Assembly (NCBI GenBank): GCA_033557685.1
Contig: JAWQRN010000208.1
Span: forward strand, 1 to 34,149
Direction of reading: 5' to 3'
Source of the DNA: Sperchopsis tessellata
Lineage: Eukaryota > Arthropoda > Insecta > Coleoptera > Hydrophilidae
DNA: 34,149 bases
Shown: positions 1 through 10,500 of the stretch, piece by piece
Layout of the letters: every line of letters starts with the position of its first letter
Numbering within the stretch: the first letter of the stretch is position 1
The notes under the pieces: generated by a model
What the model saw: only the letters and a program-made list of their open reading frames with translations
What the model was told of the DNA's origin: nothing
The model's database searches: none
Program-made: the position numbers and the translations under genes

Positions 1-199
1 TATAGGAAAATAAGTATAAATAACATAATATAAAATAAAACTCAATTTGATTTAATACTTAAAAACAAATATATCATTCAAAACTTCTAAGATGGGGTAG
101 ACATATAGGAAACACAATTAAATATAAGAAAAATGTCAACTAAAACCAAGCTATTGACTGAAAACCAGGAAAAGTGATGAAGCAAGGTGTCAAATATTT

Positions 200-1697
200 G
201 AGTTCATTGAGATATGTAGGATGATCCGTAAGAGCCTGAGGGAAGATGTAAAGGAAAATAAACAACAAACTAACCATGTCTACAATATCAAAAAATAGTA
301 GTTATAGAGCTTCTGAAATGAAGCTGATGATATTATACTCATATGAGGGTTTTTATAATGATGCGCAGGATTCACACTGATCGTTCTCTTCAAGAAGAAG
401 TTGCATATTCCATATGATCATTAAAACCAGAATGGCGCCAAATGAGTTTGAAATATCGGTCTAACTTCGTAAGTTTATGAGAGAGCAAAAGCATGAAGCA
501 CTAGTAAAACTATATACAAGTTGTTTTATCAAAAAGTAGATCCCATCTTTTTGGAATAATGCCATTGTAATTTTGATTCATAAGAAAAGTACCTTGGCGA
601 AAACTGAAGGAAACACGCAGCACATCGATTACGTTAGAAGCCATGTGGGGGGAGAGGACTGAATACGATACGATGGCCCCGAGACTATTTATTTCGTTTT
701 CATTTCTTAATACTTATTTTCCCTACAGACTTGCACCTATTTTGCAATGTTTTTTTTGCGTTTGTTCTCAAAATTTTATACATATACAGTGTGGACGACA
801 GGCTACTCTGTCATAGGCGGTTATCTCGCCAAACTGTGCATATTTCTCGGACTAAGAATCTCAACGAGGATTATCGTAAATGGATTCGACCTTTGTTGTT
901 TCGTGTTGAATGTTAAGAAAAAAATAAGTTTAGTGTACTGAGCAGGAGTAGTCCTCTGTGTCTAATCTTGTGATATGTGATGTGTAGCGCGTGTCCGATA
1001 GGCCAAGTGACACACATCTCATTGACGAAAGAATCATCCAATTACTTTGTTGACTTTGTCATTTAAGCATTTAGGATAAATCTTAGTAAAACGAAAATGA
1101 TGCTCAATGAACTGGCTACCCAGTTATCATACATGTGTTTAGGACTGTTTGTAAAGATGGCTAAAGATATTTCTTTTGAGAAGAACAAAGCTTTCGTGGA
1201 GTACAACTAGATGTCAAAGGTATAATTTAAGTAGCAGATGCCTTTGTTCTTAAAACGTAGAGTTTTCAACCAGTGTATTTTACCTGCGCTTCCTTATGTT
1301 AGTGGGACCTGAACTTTAATGACCTTGCACAATTAGAAGCTCTAAACAACGCAAATAAATATTGAGAGATATTTGATGCGTTTGAAAATTAGTGATAGAA
1401 GGCGCAGTTCATGGATACGAAGTTAGACAAGAGCAGGGATGTTATACGTACGATGAAGATGTAGAAGTAAAAATCGGCAAGACATCTTGGAAAGCAAGCA
1501 GATTTTGTATGACCAAAAGGAATAAATCTTGTTGGAACCAAGACAACGTAAGACCAAAACGGCGACCCAATGACAAGTTGGACCGACAACAGAGGAATTA
1601 TTAGGGAGTCACGTTGGTGCTAAACCGTGGCTAGTGGAAGGAACTTGAGGAGGCCTTTGTCCAGCAGTGGATTAACAACGACCGATAATGATGATAT
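200..1697 (+). mobile_element. Decayed RTE-type non-LTR retrotransposon (LINE) remnant
   Basis: The plus strand keeps reverse-transcriptase landmarks in the right order but in different frames and with many stops. They are WNNAIVILIHKK (552-587, the conserved segment before the 'NYRPISL' motif), INLSKTKMMLN (1076-1108, the segment after the catalytic box), and RRVFNQCILPALPYV (1256-1300, the C-terminal 'FNQCVLPVLTYG' motif). The typical insect element tail, encoding LEEAFVQQW, lies at about 1645-1672 and ends in a short GAT/GAT-like run near 1690. The stretch at 660-1040, where the catalytic FADD box should lie, is not recognisable. The copy is clearly dead and lies antisense to the host gene. 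Clade assignment to RTE is by motif memory; a related clade is possible. Confidence 0.72.
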
Positions 1698-2324
1698 ATA
1701 GTGCAACATGGATTGTAAAAATTATTTAAAAGCATTTATCGAGTTATACAGAAATGTATGTAAAAGAGTAGAGAATGTTGACAGAAATAAAAAGTGTAAT
1801 ATGAGGTCTTAATCGAGCAATACAAAATAAAAATAAAGTTGAGTTGTGTAGAAACAAACAACACATTTCGAAGAAACAAAAGATTGTTAAATATTTAAAA
1901 AAATACCTTAGGTTTACTTTACCTCCTTTTATCTATAATTTTTATTATAAGTTGAATATAAAGCCTGTCTAGTGTGGAGACAACATATTATTAATTTTTC
2001 AGGCAAAACCGCTTAAAGTGAGCTGCACTCTCAGACACTTAAATCTTTAACGAAATGTTCAGCACTTGGTTTGTCTTTTGTATTAAAATATTTCCACAGT
2101 TTACATATCTTCGACCTTTTATAGGCAACTAATATACTTTAGCTGCACTCATGGAAGCATAAGTATGTTTGGTCATATATGAAATCTTGTATACGAGAGG
2201 AACTAGGAAAATTGTCTATCTGGCTATGATAGAAATAATTAACAAGGGTTTGCAATTAATGTCAAATAACGGCATTAATCAGCGGATGTTCACAGTCTAC
2301 GGAAACGATAGTAATAGTAGTGGT

Positions 2325-2525
2325 AAAATTTTGGTCTAAACCGTTTCGCTGTTCATTCGAAGATGAAGCCAGAAGTGGATGACCTGCAGAAGCGACTATT
2401 AGTAGGAAACTGGAAGCCATAGTTCTTGAGGCCGTCTTAAAGTCTCTACCATCGCTAGAGCATTGGGAATATCGAGCATAGCACAGTAAACGTATTGCAC
2501 AAAAAATTGATCATGAGCAAGGTGG
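2325..2525 (+). mobile_element. Mariner-type transposase fragment (N-terminal DNA-binding part), broken
   Basis: The plus strand encodes CSFEDEARSG at 2350-2379, then a stop and PAEATISRKLEAIVLEA, then in a shifted frame STIARALGIS, and after another shift TVNVLHKKLIMSKV (about 2488-2529). This is the order of the paired helix-turn-helix region of mariner transposases (FEDE..SGRP, then LGIS..TV..ILH..L.MSKV). At least two frameshifts and a stop are present. The catalytic DDD part is absent: sequence similarity stops where the Penelope-like fragment begins, so the copy is truncated at or near that junction. Confidence 0.65.
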
Positions 2526-2544
2526 TTAATATTGTTGGAGCAAT

Positions 2545-3375
2545 TAAAAATCCTCAATGGCTTCTCGGAATTTTCTGGGAAAATAAGAAGACTCCTATTT
2601 CATGATGATGTTCCGCCACGGCTGACTGAATAATATGACCAAGATGACTACAGCGTTCCTGCTCCTTTGGTGCGGCAATCGTACGCTTAGCTTATCAGAT
2701 ATAGATTTCACCACAGGAACCAGGGGAACCTGATAAACTCCTTCGCTAAAAGTGAGATCTTGTGAAATCTTCTGAATTGGGGGAATACCGTTTTGATATC
2801 AAATTTTCTTATTATGCGGGAAATTGTGTCCGTTTCCGACAGCGATGGGTTGATTCCTGAAACAGCTTATTAACCGTTTGCTATTTGACAAACTATATTC
2901 ATTAGATACCAGCGCATCAGTGACTGTACGCAACTCCTGGGGAAGTATAGTTGCGTTACAAAACTTGAAAGCTCACTGTACGAGAGAATTAATCACGTTC
3001 ATTTTCTGACAGCGATGATGTTGTGACAATGCATCTAAGTAACTATTGGTATGGGTGGGCTTACGATAAACAGAATGAAAAAGTGTACCGTTTGATCTAC
3101 GAAAGAAAGGTAGCCTGATGACTCAATATCCATTGTGAAACGAATATTGGTGTGTTGGGAGTTTATGTGACCATATAACAAACGTGCCATCCATAAAATA
3201 GAACCAGCATTTGGGTTTTATATCCGAAGATAACAATTCCAATTGTTCAAATACCTCCATAAAAATATTGACAACAACGGGGAACCCATAGCAGCTCCAG
3301 TTATTTGTTTGTAGAAATGTTACCTAGATCGGAAGTAAGTGGACCTCAGACAAACCTCTGTCAGCTCCGCGGTAT
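2545..3375 (-). mobile_element. Penelope-like retroelement fragment (RT plus GIY-YIG endonuclease), decayed
   Basis: Read on the minus strand, it encodes ELTEVCLRSTYF, then after a stop FYKQITGAAMGSP (starting at 3316), a frameshift, NIFMEVFEQLELL, KCWFYFMDGTFVIW, NIRFTMDIE, and HSVYRKPTHTNSYLDALS. This is the order of the Penelope-like element RT domain. Downstream, GVY (2733-2741) and SCGEIYI (about 2700-2720) form a broken GIY-YIG endonuclease signature, followed by SAVAEH (2608-2628) and REAIED (2549-2568), as in this family. The catalytic Y-V-D-D box reads F-M-D-G. Several frameshifts and stops show it is inactive. It lies in the same orientation as the host gene. Confidence 0.75.
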
Positions 3376-3380
3376 CTTGA

Positions 3381-3420
3381 GGGGGGAGATTCATCTCCTC
3401 CCTAGCCTCCCACGGCTAGG
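3381..3420. repeat. Two adjacent GC-rich inverted repeats (hairpins)
   Basis: GGAGAT at 3385-3390 and ATCTCC at 3393-3398 form arms with a 2-base loop. CCTAGCC at 3401-3407 and GGCTAGG at 3414-3420 form a 7-bp perfect stem with a 6-base loop. They lie just beyond the Penelope-like fragment in otherwise AT-rich DNA, and may be part of an element end. No function is shown. Confidence 0.5.
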
Positions 3421-3934
3421 TGTTTATTTTTAAGGCAAGAATTATTCTGTAAATAGCGGGCGAATTCAGTACTTTTCTAGATTAGTCGATGGGCTGATCG
3501 CTTCAAAGCATATTGTGCGGTCTAAAGAAGGCTAGGATGATCTTGGCGATCAGTGGCATAGTTACTCAACAGTGATTTCGTAACAGTACTTATTGAAGAT
3601 TTACAAAGCAAAATAGTTTTATAAGAAATTATGGGATACTGAAATATAATTAATAATTGCCTTATAATAATTTTATAAATAATCCCTTAAATGATGTGGA
3701 AACGTTATCAGAAGGTACTTTTTAGTTGTAAAAGACCCGAAAATCTGCTTTTATATTATATATTTAACTGCTGGATTGATTAAACATATTCAGTGTTTCC
3801 TAATAAAATATTTTCTGTGTAATATGGTTGTATAAATATTCTTAGAGCTTTTACAAACCAATATGCGTTACGTGGGTGGGATATTACATGTGACAAGATA
3901 TATTAAAATATATATAAAAATTAGATAGACTTAC

Positions 3935-4204
3935 CGTTAAGATATTGTCTTTCTTGGTATGTTGGAATATCTCCCAGTATATTAAATCCATTTTCTCTGG
4001 TTGGGGTGACTGACCTGGCTCTTTGCCTCAGCCTCACGGTGAAGAAAGCTCTATCACAACCGAATCTGTTCTTTGCCAAAATGCAGTACGTTCCCATGTC
4101 ATTCAATGTTGCTCTCTTCAGGGTAAATCTGACGTAGTCATCAGAAGTTTCCTTCATTGACCTCAAACTGGTGGTTATATCCCTCAATCCCTTCATCCAA
4201 GTCA
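3935..4204 (-). CDS. Strn-Mlck: Exon (7th seen): C-terminal part of an Ig domain of the giant muscle protein
   Basis: This 270-nt exon is bounded by a CAG acceptor (AG at 4205-4206) and a GTAAGT donor (starting at 3934). It begins with two bases that complete a split Val codon, so the preceding giant exon's FRITGDPKPR runs on as VTWMKGLRDITTS. The rest supplies the C' to G strands of an I-set Ig domain, with the core Trp in VTW, the DMGTYCILAKN F-strand signature and FFTVRL as G strand. A basic Ser/Thr segment (QRARSVTPTREN) follows. The exon ends in phase 1 inside an Asn-Gly-like codon pair, so the protein continues beyond the large left-hand intron. The gene name is from memory of the family and is moderately sure. 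Confidence 0.85.
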
Positions 4205-4500
4205 CTGAAATATGTACATAGTCAAAATTTTAATATATGTAGATATAGAAACTATTCATCGTCTGTTTTTTTTAAATAATTCTTATTAGATGTAATAGAT
4301 TTTACGCAAGAAATAAGAAGCTGACAAATGTTTCTTTAAGGATGGGCCAACAGAGCCGATCTACCGATTATGTACAAAAATGCAAACATGATGTCTAAAT
4401 AAGGGACTTATGGTCATTAGAGTAAAATATCAGGAGATTCTTAGTTACATAATTATAAATAAAAAAATGGGAACCCTTAAATTTATATAATGTAACTCAC
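4205..4500 (-). other. Intron within an Ig domain, phase 1
   Basis: This 296-nt AT-rich intron has donor GTGAGT (reverse complement of 4495-4500) and acceptor TTTCAG (AG at 4205-4206). It splits an Ig domain between the B-C strand region and the core Trp. The minus-strand reading frame of the giant exon runs a few codons into it before a stop. Confidence 0.85.
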
Positions 4501-7500
4501 CTCTAGGTTTTGGATCTCCAGTGATTCTAAATGAGACTACTATATCTTCTCCAGTGGCCACATTCATGAGTGTATCAGGTCTAGAAAGGAACATCGCTGG
4601 TTTTCCGTCTCTAATAGATGAAGGCTGCACAATTTCCACATAAGCTGAAGCATCAACTCTCCCATAAGCATTAACAGCTGAGCAAGTGTACTTAGCAGAA
4701 TCATATTCTGTAGCATTGGGGAACATCAAAGTGTAGATTCCATGCTCTTCAAAAGTTCTATGAGATCTTGATGCCTTTGGTAGTGGTTGCTCTCCTTTAA
4801 ACCATGAGACATCAGCAGGTGGTCCCTTGACCTCAACTTGTAAAGCTGCAATTCCTCCACATGGAACATAACTGTCCGTTAAAATTCCGGAGAAATGTGG
4901 TTTCCTTGTATCGGACTTGAAAGCTGTAGACGATCGATCAGTACGTCTACTTATGTACTCATCCTTACCAGAGAAGTAGACATTATGAGAGATTTGATCA
5001 CTCCATGAAGAATTTTCCGCCCTACAACTATAATGACCACTATCGCAAGATTCAGGGCTGCTGATTGATAGCCTACATATACCATCAGCTAAGTAACTTT
5101 GTCTGATTTTCTCATCCGCTTTTATTTCTTTACCATCCTTATACCATGTTATTGAAGGTGTAGGATGCCCTCGTACTCTACATTCTAGACTTAGTTCATC
5201 ATCAGTCATGCGGAAATGTTCTCGTATTGCTCTTGTAAATGTAGGAGGAACTGGAGCATGTTCGAAACCTTCATATACTCTAAGATTAGCTGTTGATGTA
5301 GAAACACCATGCTCATTTTTGGCTATACAGGTATATTCAGCAGTATCACCAACTATTGTATTAAGAACTTCAAGGGTAGCCAGTCCATCAGCGAAATGTG
5401 TCTTGTATTTATTTGAATACTCCAAAGGTAAACCGTTTCTCAACCAATGAATTTCTTTATCTCCACTTGCAATCACACTACATGTGAGTTTAACCCTTGA
5501 ACCTGTTGCTGCACTTCTATCAGTCAAAGGTGTCGCAAACAATGGTTTATTTGTTAAATCTCGAGGACCATGTAAGCCCTTTGGTTTATAATAATCCATA
5601 TCACCACCAAACGTGTCTTTTCCTGTAAGGCTTAGAATATCTTTTGTGCTTCTTGATGGTTTTGAGACTTCGGAACAATGGCTATCATTACATAAATATG
5701 GCGAAGCTGTCCTGGAATCATATGATTTGGCTTGGTATGTATCAACATCCAAACTGTTTGATTTTTTGTAGTCATTTCTTGATTTTTTAACTCTGCTAGA
5801 ACTTACATCGCCATTCAGTGCTAATCCGTCACCTACTTGTTCCCGGGAATCTGAAGAGTTTGTTGAAACCTCTTCACCGTTCACTTGAACTTTGGGTTTA
5901 TCTTCACTTAATATGGCATCAACACTGACTTTCTCTTCTTTTTCCCATGTAGTTTCTAGAGAGTCATCATCAGTTTTTTCCTTTTTTTCTTCTTCGATTC
6001 CTTTGACTTTTTTAACTTTTCTCTTTTCTTTTTTCTTTGAATCAACTTCATTTATCTTAGTTTCTTCCTCAGCTTTAATTATTTCTTTTTCTTTAATTTC
6101 TGCTTCATCTCTCTCCTTTTTCTTCGTTTCTTCCTCTTTAGCTTTAGCCTTTTCATTTTCTGCAGCCTCTTCTTTTTCTTTATTTTCCTTTGCATCTAAT
6201 TCTGCCTGTAACTTTTGTTTCTTTTCAGTGTCTTCCTTCTCTTTCTTTTGCTTAACTTCCTCTTCAGCTTTAAGTTTTTCGTTTTCTTTAGATTCAACCT
6301 CCTCTTTCTCAAACTTTTTCTTAGCTTCTTCATTAGCTGATATTTTATCTTTCTCAACTTTTTTAGCTTCTTCTTTTTCTTTCTTTTTCTTTGCTTCTTT
6401 GATGGTCTTTGACTTTTCTTTCTCTTTCTTTGCCACTTCTTCATTCTCTTTCTTTTCAGTTTCTTCTTGTTCTTTCTTTTTCTTGGATTCTTCTTTGATC
6501 AGTAACTGTTCTTTCATTTCAGCTTCTTCTTTATGTTTCTTTTCTGCTGCTTCTTTTTCTTTATTTTCAGCATCTTCCTTCTCTTTCTTTTTCTTTGCCT
6601 CTTCTTTAGACCTTAACTTTTCTTTTGCCTTCTGGTCAGTACCTGTTTTCTCTTTAATTTTCTTTGCATCTTCTTCGACCTTCGCCTTTTCTTTCTCTTT
6701 ATTTTTAGCTTCTTCTTGCTCTTTATTTTCGGCATCTTCCTTCTCATTCTTTTTCTTTGCTTCATCTTCAGCCTTTAGTTTCTCTTTCTGTTTAACCTCT
6801 TCCATCAGTTTCTTTTGATTCGCCTCATCTTCTGTTTTTAATTTCTCTTTTTTATAAGCTTCTTCTATCTCTTTATTTTCAGTTTCTTCTTGTTCTTTTT
6901 TTTTCTTGGTTTCTTCTTCGATCTTTAACTTCTCTTGCATTTCAGCTTGTTCCTTATGTTTCTTTTCTGCTGCTTCTTTTTCTTTCTTTTCCGCATCTTC
7001 CTTTTCTTTCTTTTTCTTTGCCTCTTCTTTAGACTTTAACTTTTCTGTTGCCTTCTGGTCAGTATCTTTCTTTTCTTTCTTTTTCTTCGCATCTTCTTCG
7101 ACCTGCGCCTTTTCTATCTCTTTATTTATAGCTTCTTGCTCTTTATTTTCGGCATCTTCCTTCTCTTTCTTTCTCTTTTCCTCGTCTTCAGCCCTTAGTT
7201 TCTCTTTCTTATCAGCTTCTTCTATCTCTTTCAATGTCGTTACATCCTCTTCAGCTTTTAACTTTTCTTTCTCTTTCTTTTCAGCTTTCTCTTGATCTTT
7301 CTCTTTCTTAGCATCCTTTTCGAGCTTTTCTTTCTCTTTCTGTTTAACATCTTCCATCTCCTTCTTTTTCTTCGCCTCATCTTCTGCTTTTAATTTCTCG
7401 TTCTTATCAGCTTCTTCAGTCTCTTTCAACTTATTTGCCTCAACTTCAGCCTGTAACTTTTCTTTCTCTTTCTTTTCTGCTTCCTCTTGATCTTTCTTCT

Positions 7501-10500
7501 TCTTAGCATCCATTTCGAACTTTTCCTTCTCTTTTTGTTCCGCATCTTCCTTCTCTTTCTTTTTCTTCGACTCATCTTCTGCTTTTAATTTCTTTTTTTT
7601 ATCAGCTGCTTCTTTCACCTTTAACTTAATTGCCTCCTCTTCAACCTTTACTTTTTCGTTATCTTTCTTCTTAGCTTCATCTTGATCTTTCTTTTTCTTA
7701 ACCTTCTTTTCTATCTCCTCCTTTAATTTTTCTTGCTCTTTCTTTTCCGCTTCTTCTTCATCTTTCTTTTTCTTAGCATCCATTTCGATCTTTTCTTTCT
7801 CTCTCTTATCAGCTTCTTCTTTATTTTTCAACTTGTTTGCCTCATCTTCAGCCTTTAACTTTTCTTTCTCTTTCTTCTCAGCTTCCTCTTGATCTTTCTT
7901 TTTCTTAGCATCCATTTCTATTTTTTCTCTCTCTTTTTGTTTATCGTCTTCCTTCTCTTTCTTTTTCTTCGACTCATCTTCCACTTTTAATTTCCCTTTC
8001 TTATCAGCTTCTTCTTTCTCTTTCAACTTGTTTGCCTCATCTTCAGCATTTAACTTTTCTTTCTCTTTCTTTTCAGCTTCCTCTTGATCTTTCTTCTTAG
8101 CATCCATTTCGATCTTTTCCTTCTCTTTTAGTTCAGCGTCTTCCTTCTCTTTCTTTTTCTTCGACTCATCTTCCGATTTTAATTTCTTTTTCTTATCAGC
8201 TTCTTCTTTCTCCTTTAACTTATTTGCCTCCTCCTCAACCTTTAATTTTTCGTTCTCTTTCTTCTTAACTTCATCTTGATCTTTCTTTTTCTTAACCTTC
8301 TTTTCCATCTGTTCTTTCTTTTTAAGTTCAGCGTCTTCCTTCTCTTTCTTTTTCTTCGCCTCATCCTCCGCCTTTAGTTTATCTTTCTTATCAACTTCTG
8401 TTTCTTTTAACCTATTTGCCTCTTCTTCAGCTTTTAATATTTCTCCCTCTTTCTCTTCCATTTCTTTCTTTACCTTTGCATCCTCTTCCACCTTTAGTTT
8501 ACATTTCTTATCAGCTTCTTCCTTTTCTTTTTGCTTCTTTACGCCTTCTTCAACCTTTAATTTTTCATTATCTTTCTTTTGAGTATCTTCCTTCTCTTTT
8601 ATTTCCTTTGCCTTCTCTTCGGCATTTAATTTTTCTTTTTCTTTCTTTTCAGCTTCTTCTTGGGTTTTCATAATCTTAGCATCTTCTTCGATCTTTAACT
8701 TTTCTTTTTCTATTTTGCCAACGTCTCCCTTCTCTTTATTTTTCTTCGTTTCATTTTCCGCCTTTAGTTTCGCTTCTTCCTTTTCTTTTAATTTCTTTGA
8801 CTCCTCTTCAACCTTTAACTTTTCTTTCTCTTTCTTTTCAGTATCTTCCTTCTCTTTATTTTTCTTCGTCTCCTCCTCTACCTTTAATGTATCTCTATTT
8901 TTAGCTTTTTCTTTTTCTTTCAGCTTATTTGCTTCATCATCACCTTTTAACTTTTCTTTCTCTTTTTTGTCAACTTCTTCTTGATCTTTCTTTTTCTTCG
9001 CATCTTCTTCGATCTTTTCCAACTCTTTCTTTTCGACGACTTCTTTCTCTTTATTTTTCTTTGCATCCTCTTCTGCCTTTAATTTATGTTTCTCTTCTGC
9101 TTCTTCTTTCGCTTTCTCTTTAAACTTCTTTTCCTCGACTTCTGACTTAGAGTTTTCTTTCTCTTTTGTTTCAGCTTCCTTTTGATCTTTCTTTTTTTTC
9201 GCATCAACTTCGATCTTTTCTTTATCTTTCTTTTCGGTGTCTTCCTTATCTTTCTTTTTCTTAACCTCTTCTTCAGCCTTCAACTTTTCTCTTTCTTTCT
9301 GCTCGGCGTCTTTCTCGTTCTTTATCTTTTCATCTTCTTCGGCCTTCAACTTTTCTTCGACTTTATCTTCTTTATGCTCCATATTTAAAACCTCTTCGAA
9401 TTGTTTTTGTTCTCTAAGCTTACAAGTTTTTATAACAAAATTAACATGTTTATTTAATGTTTCCAATGAGACAGATAAGTCTTCAAATTGCTTCATTTTT
9501 TCTTCTAATTCGATAGAAACAATGCATGTAGCCAATTTATCAAAGGTTTGTCTGTTGTTCGTTACATCTTCTAAGATTTGACTATACTCATCCTTTTTAC
9601 AAAAAGTTTCAACCATTTTATCGCACACTATTTTTATGCCTGTAAGAGGATTTATAAAAAATTTAGATTTTTTCATTACTTCTTGCTCTATATCTTGAAG
9701 TCCTATTGATGAAATTGTATCGTTTAAGTGGGCTAGAGATGAATTTAAGCCTTGCAATATATTAAAATCACCATCTTTAATTTCTTTATGTTTCAAAGAA
9801 GATATGCAATCACTTAGAGGTGTAAGACACTTGCTCAAATTATAAATAACACCTGACTTAACTTCATCATATCTTTTAATATTTTCTCCAACTTCATTTA
9901 TTTTTGCTGAAAACGTCTGAAGCTCTTGTTTTAATCTGTCTGGAATTTGGGTATCGGCTGCTTTATGAGCTTTCTCTACTCGTTGTTTAAGAGTTTTCAA
10001 ACCTTTGGTAATCGAGGATTTTTCTTTTTCTACCATCTGTGGATTATAAATAGTGCTGATAATGTTTTCTGTAGCACTAGTCATAAATTTAATAGGCTCT
10101 TGCAAAGTGTCCAATTTTGCAACAAAGTCTTTTAAAATTGATTCTGAAATAGATTCTTTATTTTCTTCAATATTTTCTTCCAATAATTCAAATAATTTTT
10201 CTGCTGAAGTTTTTAAATCAACGATTGTAAGCATGCCCTTTTTCGGAATGCAGTCAGATTCACTAATTTTAATACCTAATAAATTCAATTTTTGTTTCAA
10301 CTCAAATAGATGAACTTTGACTGGCACAGCAACTTTTTCTTTTATACCTAATTGTTCTTCTATTTCTGATAATTTAGCAGACAAAGCTACAAATGCTGCA
10401 GAAACAATCTCTAATTTCTGTTCTTTAGGAAAGTTAACAGAAGCTTCTTCCACTTTTAATTTTAGATTCCTGAGCGCTTCGGATAACTCTGATTTTTTCT

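Larger units (their letters stand above)
1..3934 (-). other. Large intron of the giant muscle gene, left part (downstream of the last exon seen)
   Basis: After the splice donor at 3934/3935 no further minus-strand exon can be recognised down to base 1, so this stretch is read as intron. It contains degraded mobile elements, listed separately: a LINE fossil at about 200-1697, a mariner fragment at about 2325-2525 and a Penelope-like fragment at about 2545-3375. The part at 660-1040 and the AT-rich part at 3430-3930 show nothing I can name. A small unrecognised exon cannot be ruled out. Confidence 0.6.

Noticed and set aside
731..941. Two small overlapping plus-strand open frames as genes
   Set aside because: There is no recognisable motif, and they lie between pieces of a decayed LINE.
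1389..1604. Small open frames on both strands near the LINE tail
   Set aside because: They overlap the LINE C-terminal remnant and have no independent support.
4445..4500. C-terminal tail of the giant frame reading GELHYINL and on to a stop
   Set aside because: A GTGAGT donor at 4500 and a matching acceptor at 4205 restore a proper Ig domain (PKPR then VTWMKG); the tail is intron sequence.
5892..6818. Plus-strand open frame of 308 codons rich in Phe and Ser
   Set aside because: It is the complement of the Lys/Glu-rich coding sequence; GAA/AAG/AAA codons read backwards give TTC/CTT/TTT with few stops. The same holds for 6906-7295, 8715-8984 and many others over the giant exon.
5950..9375. 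CRISPR array or simple microsatellite
   Set aside because: There are no identical repeats with unique spacers. The periodicity is at codon level and the frame stays open throughout.
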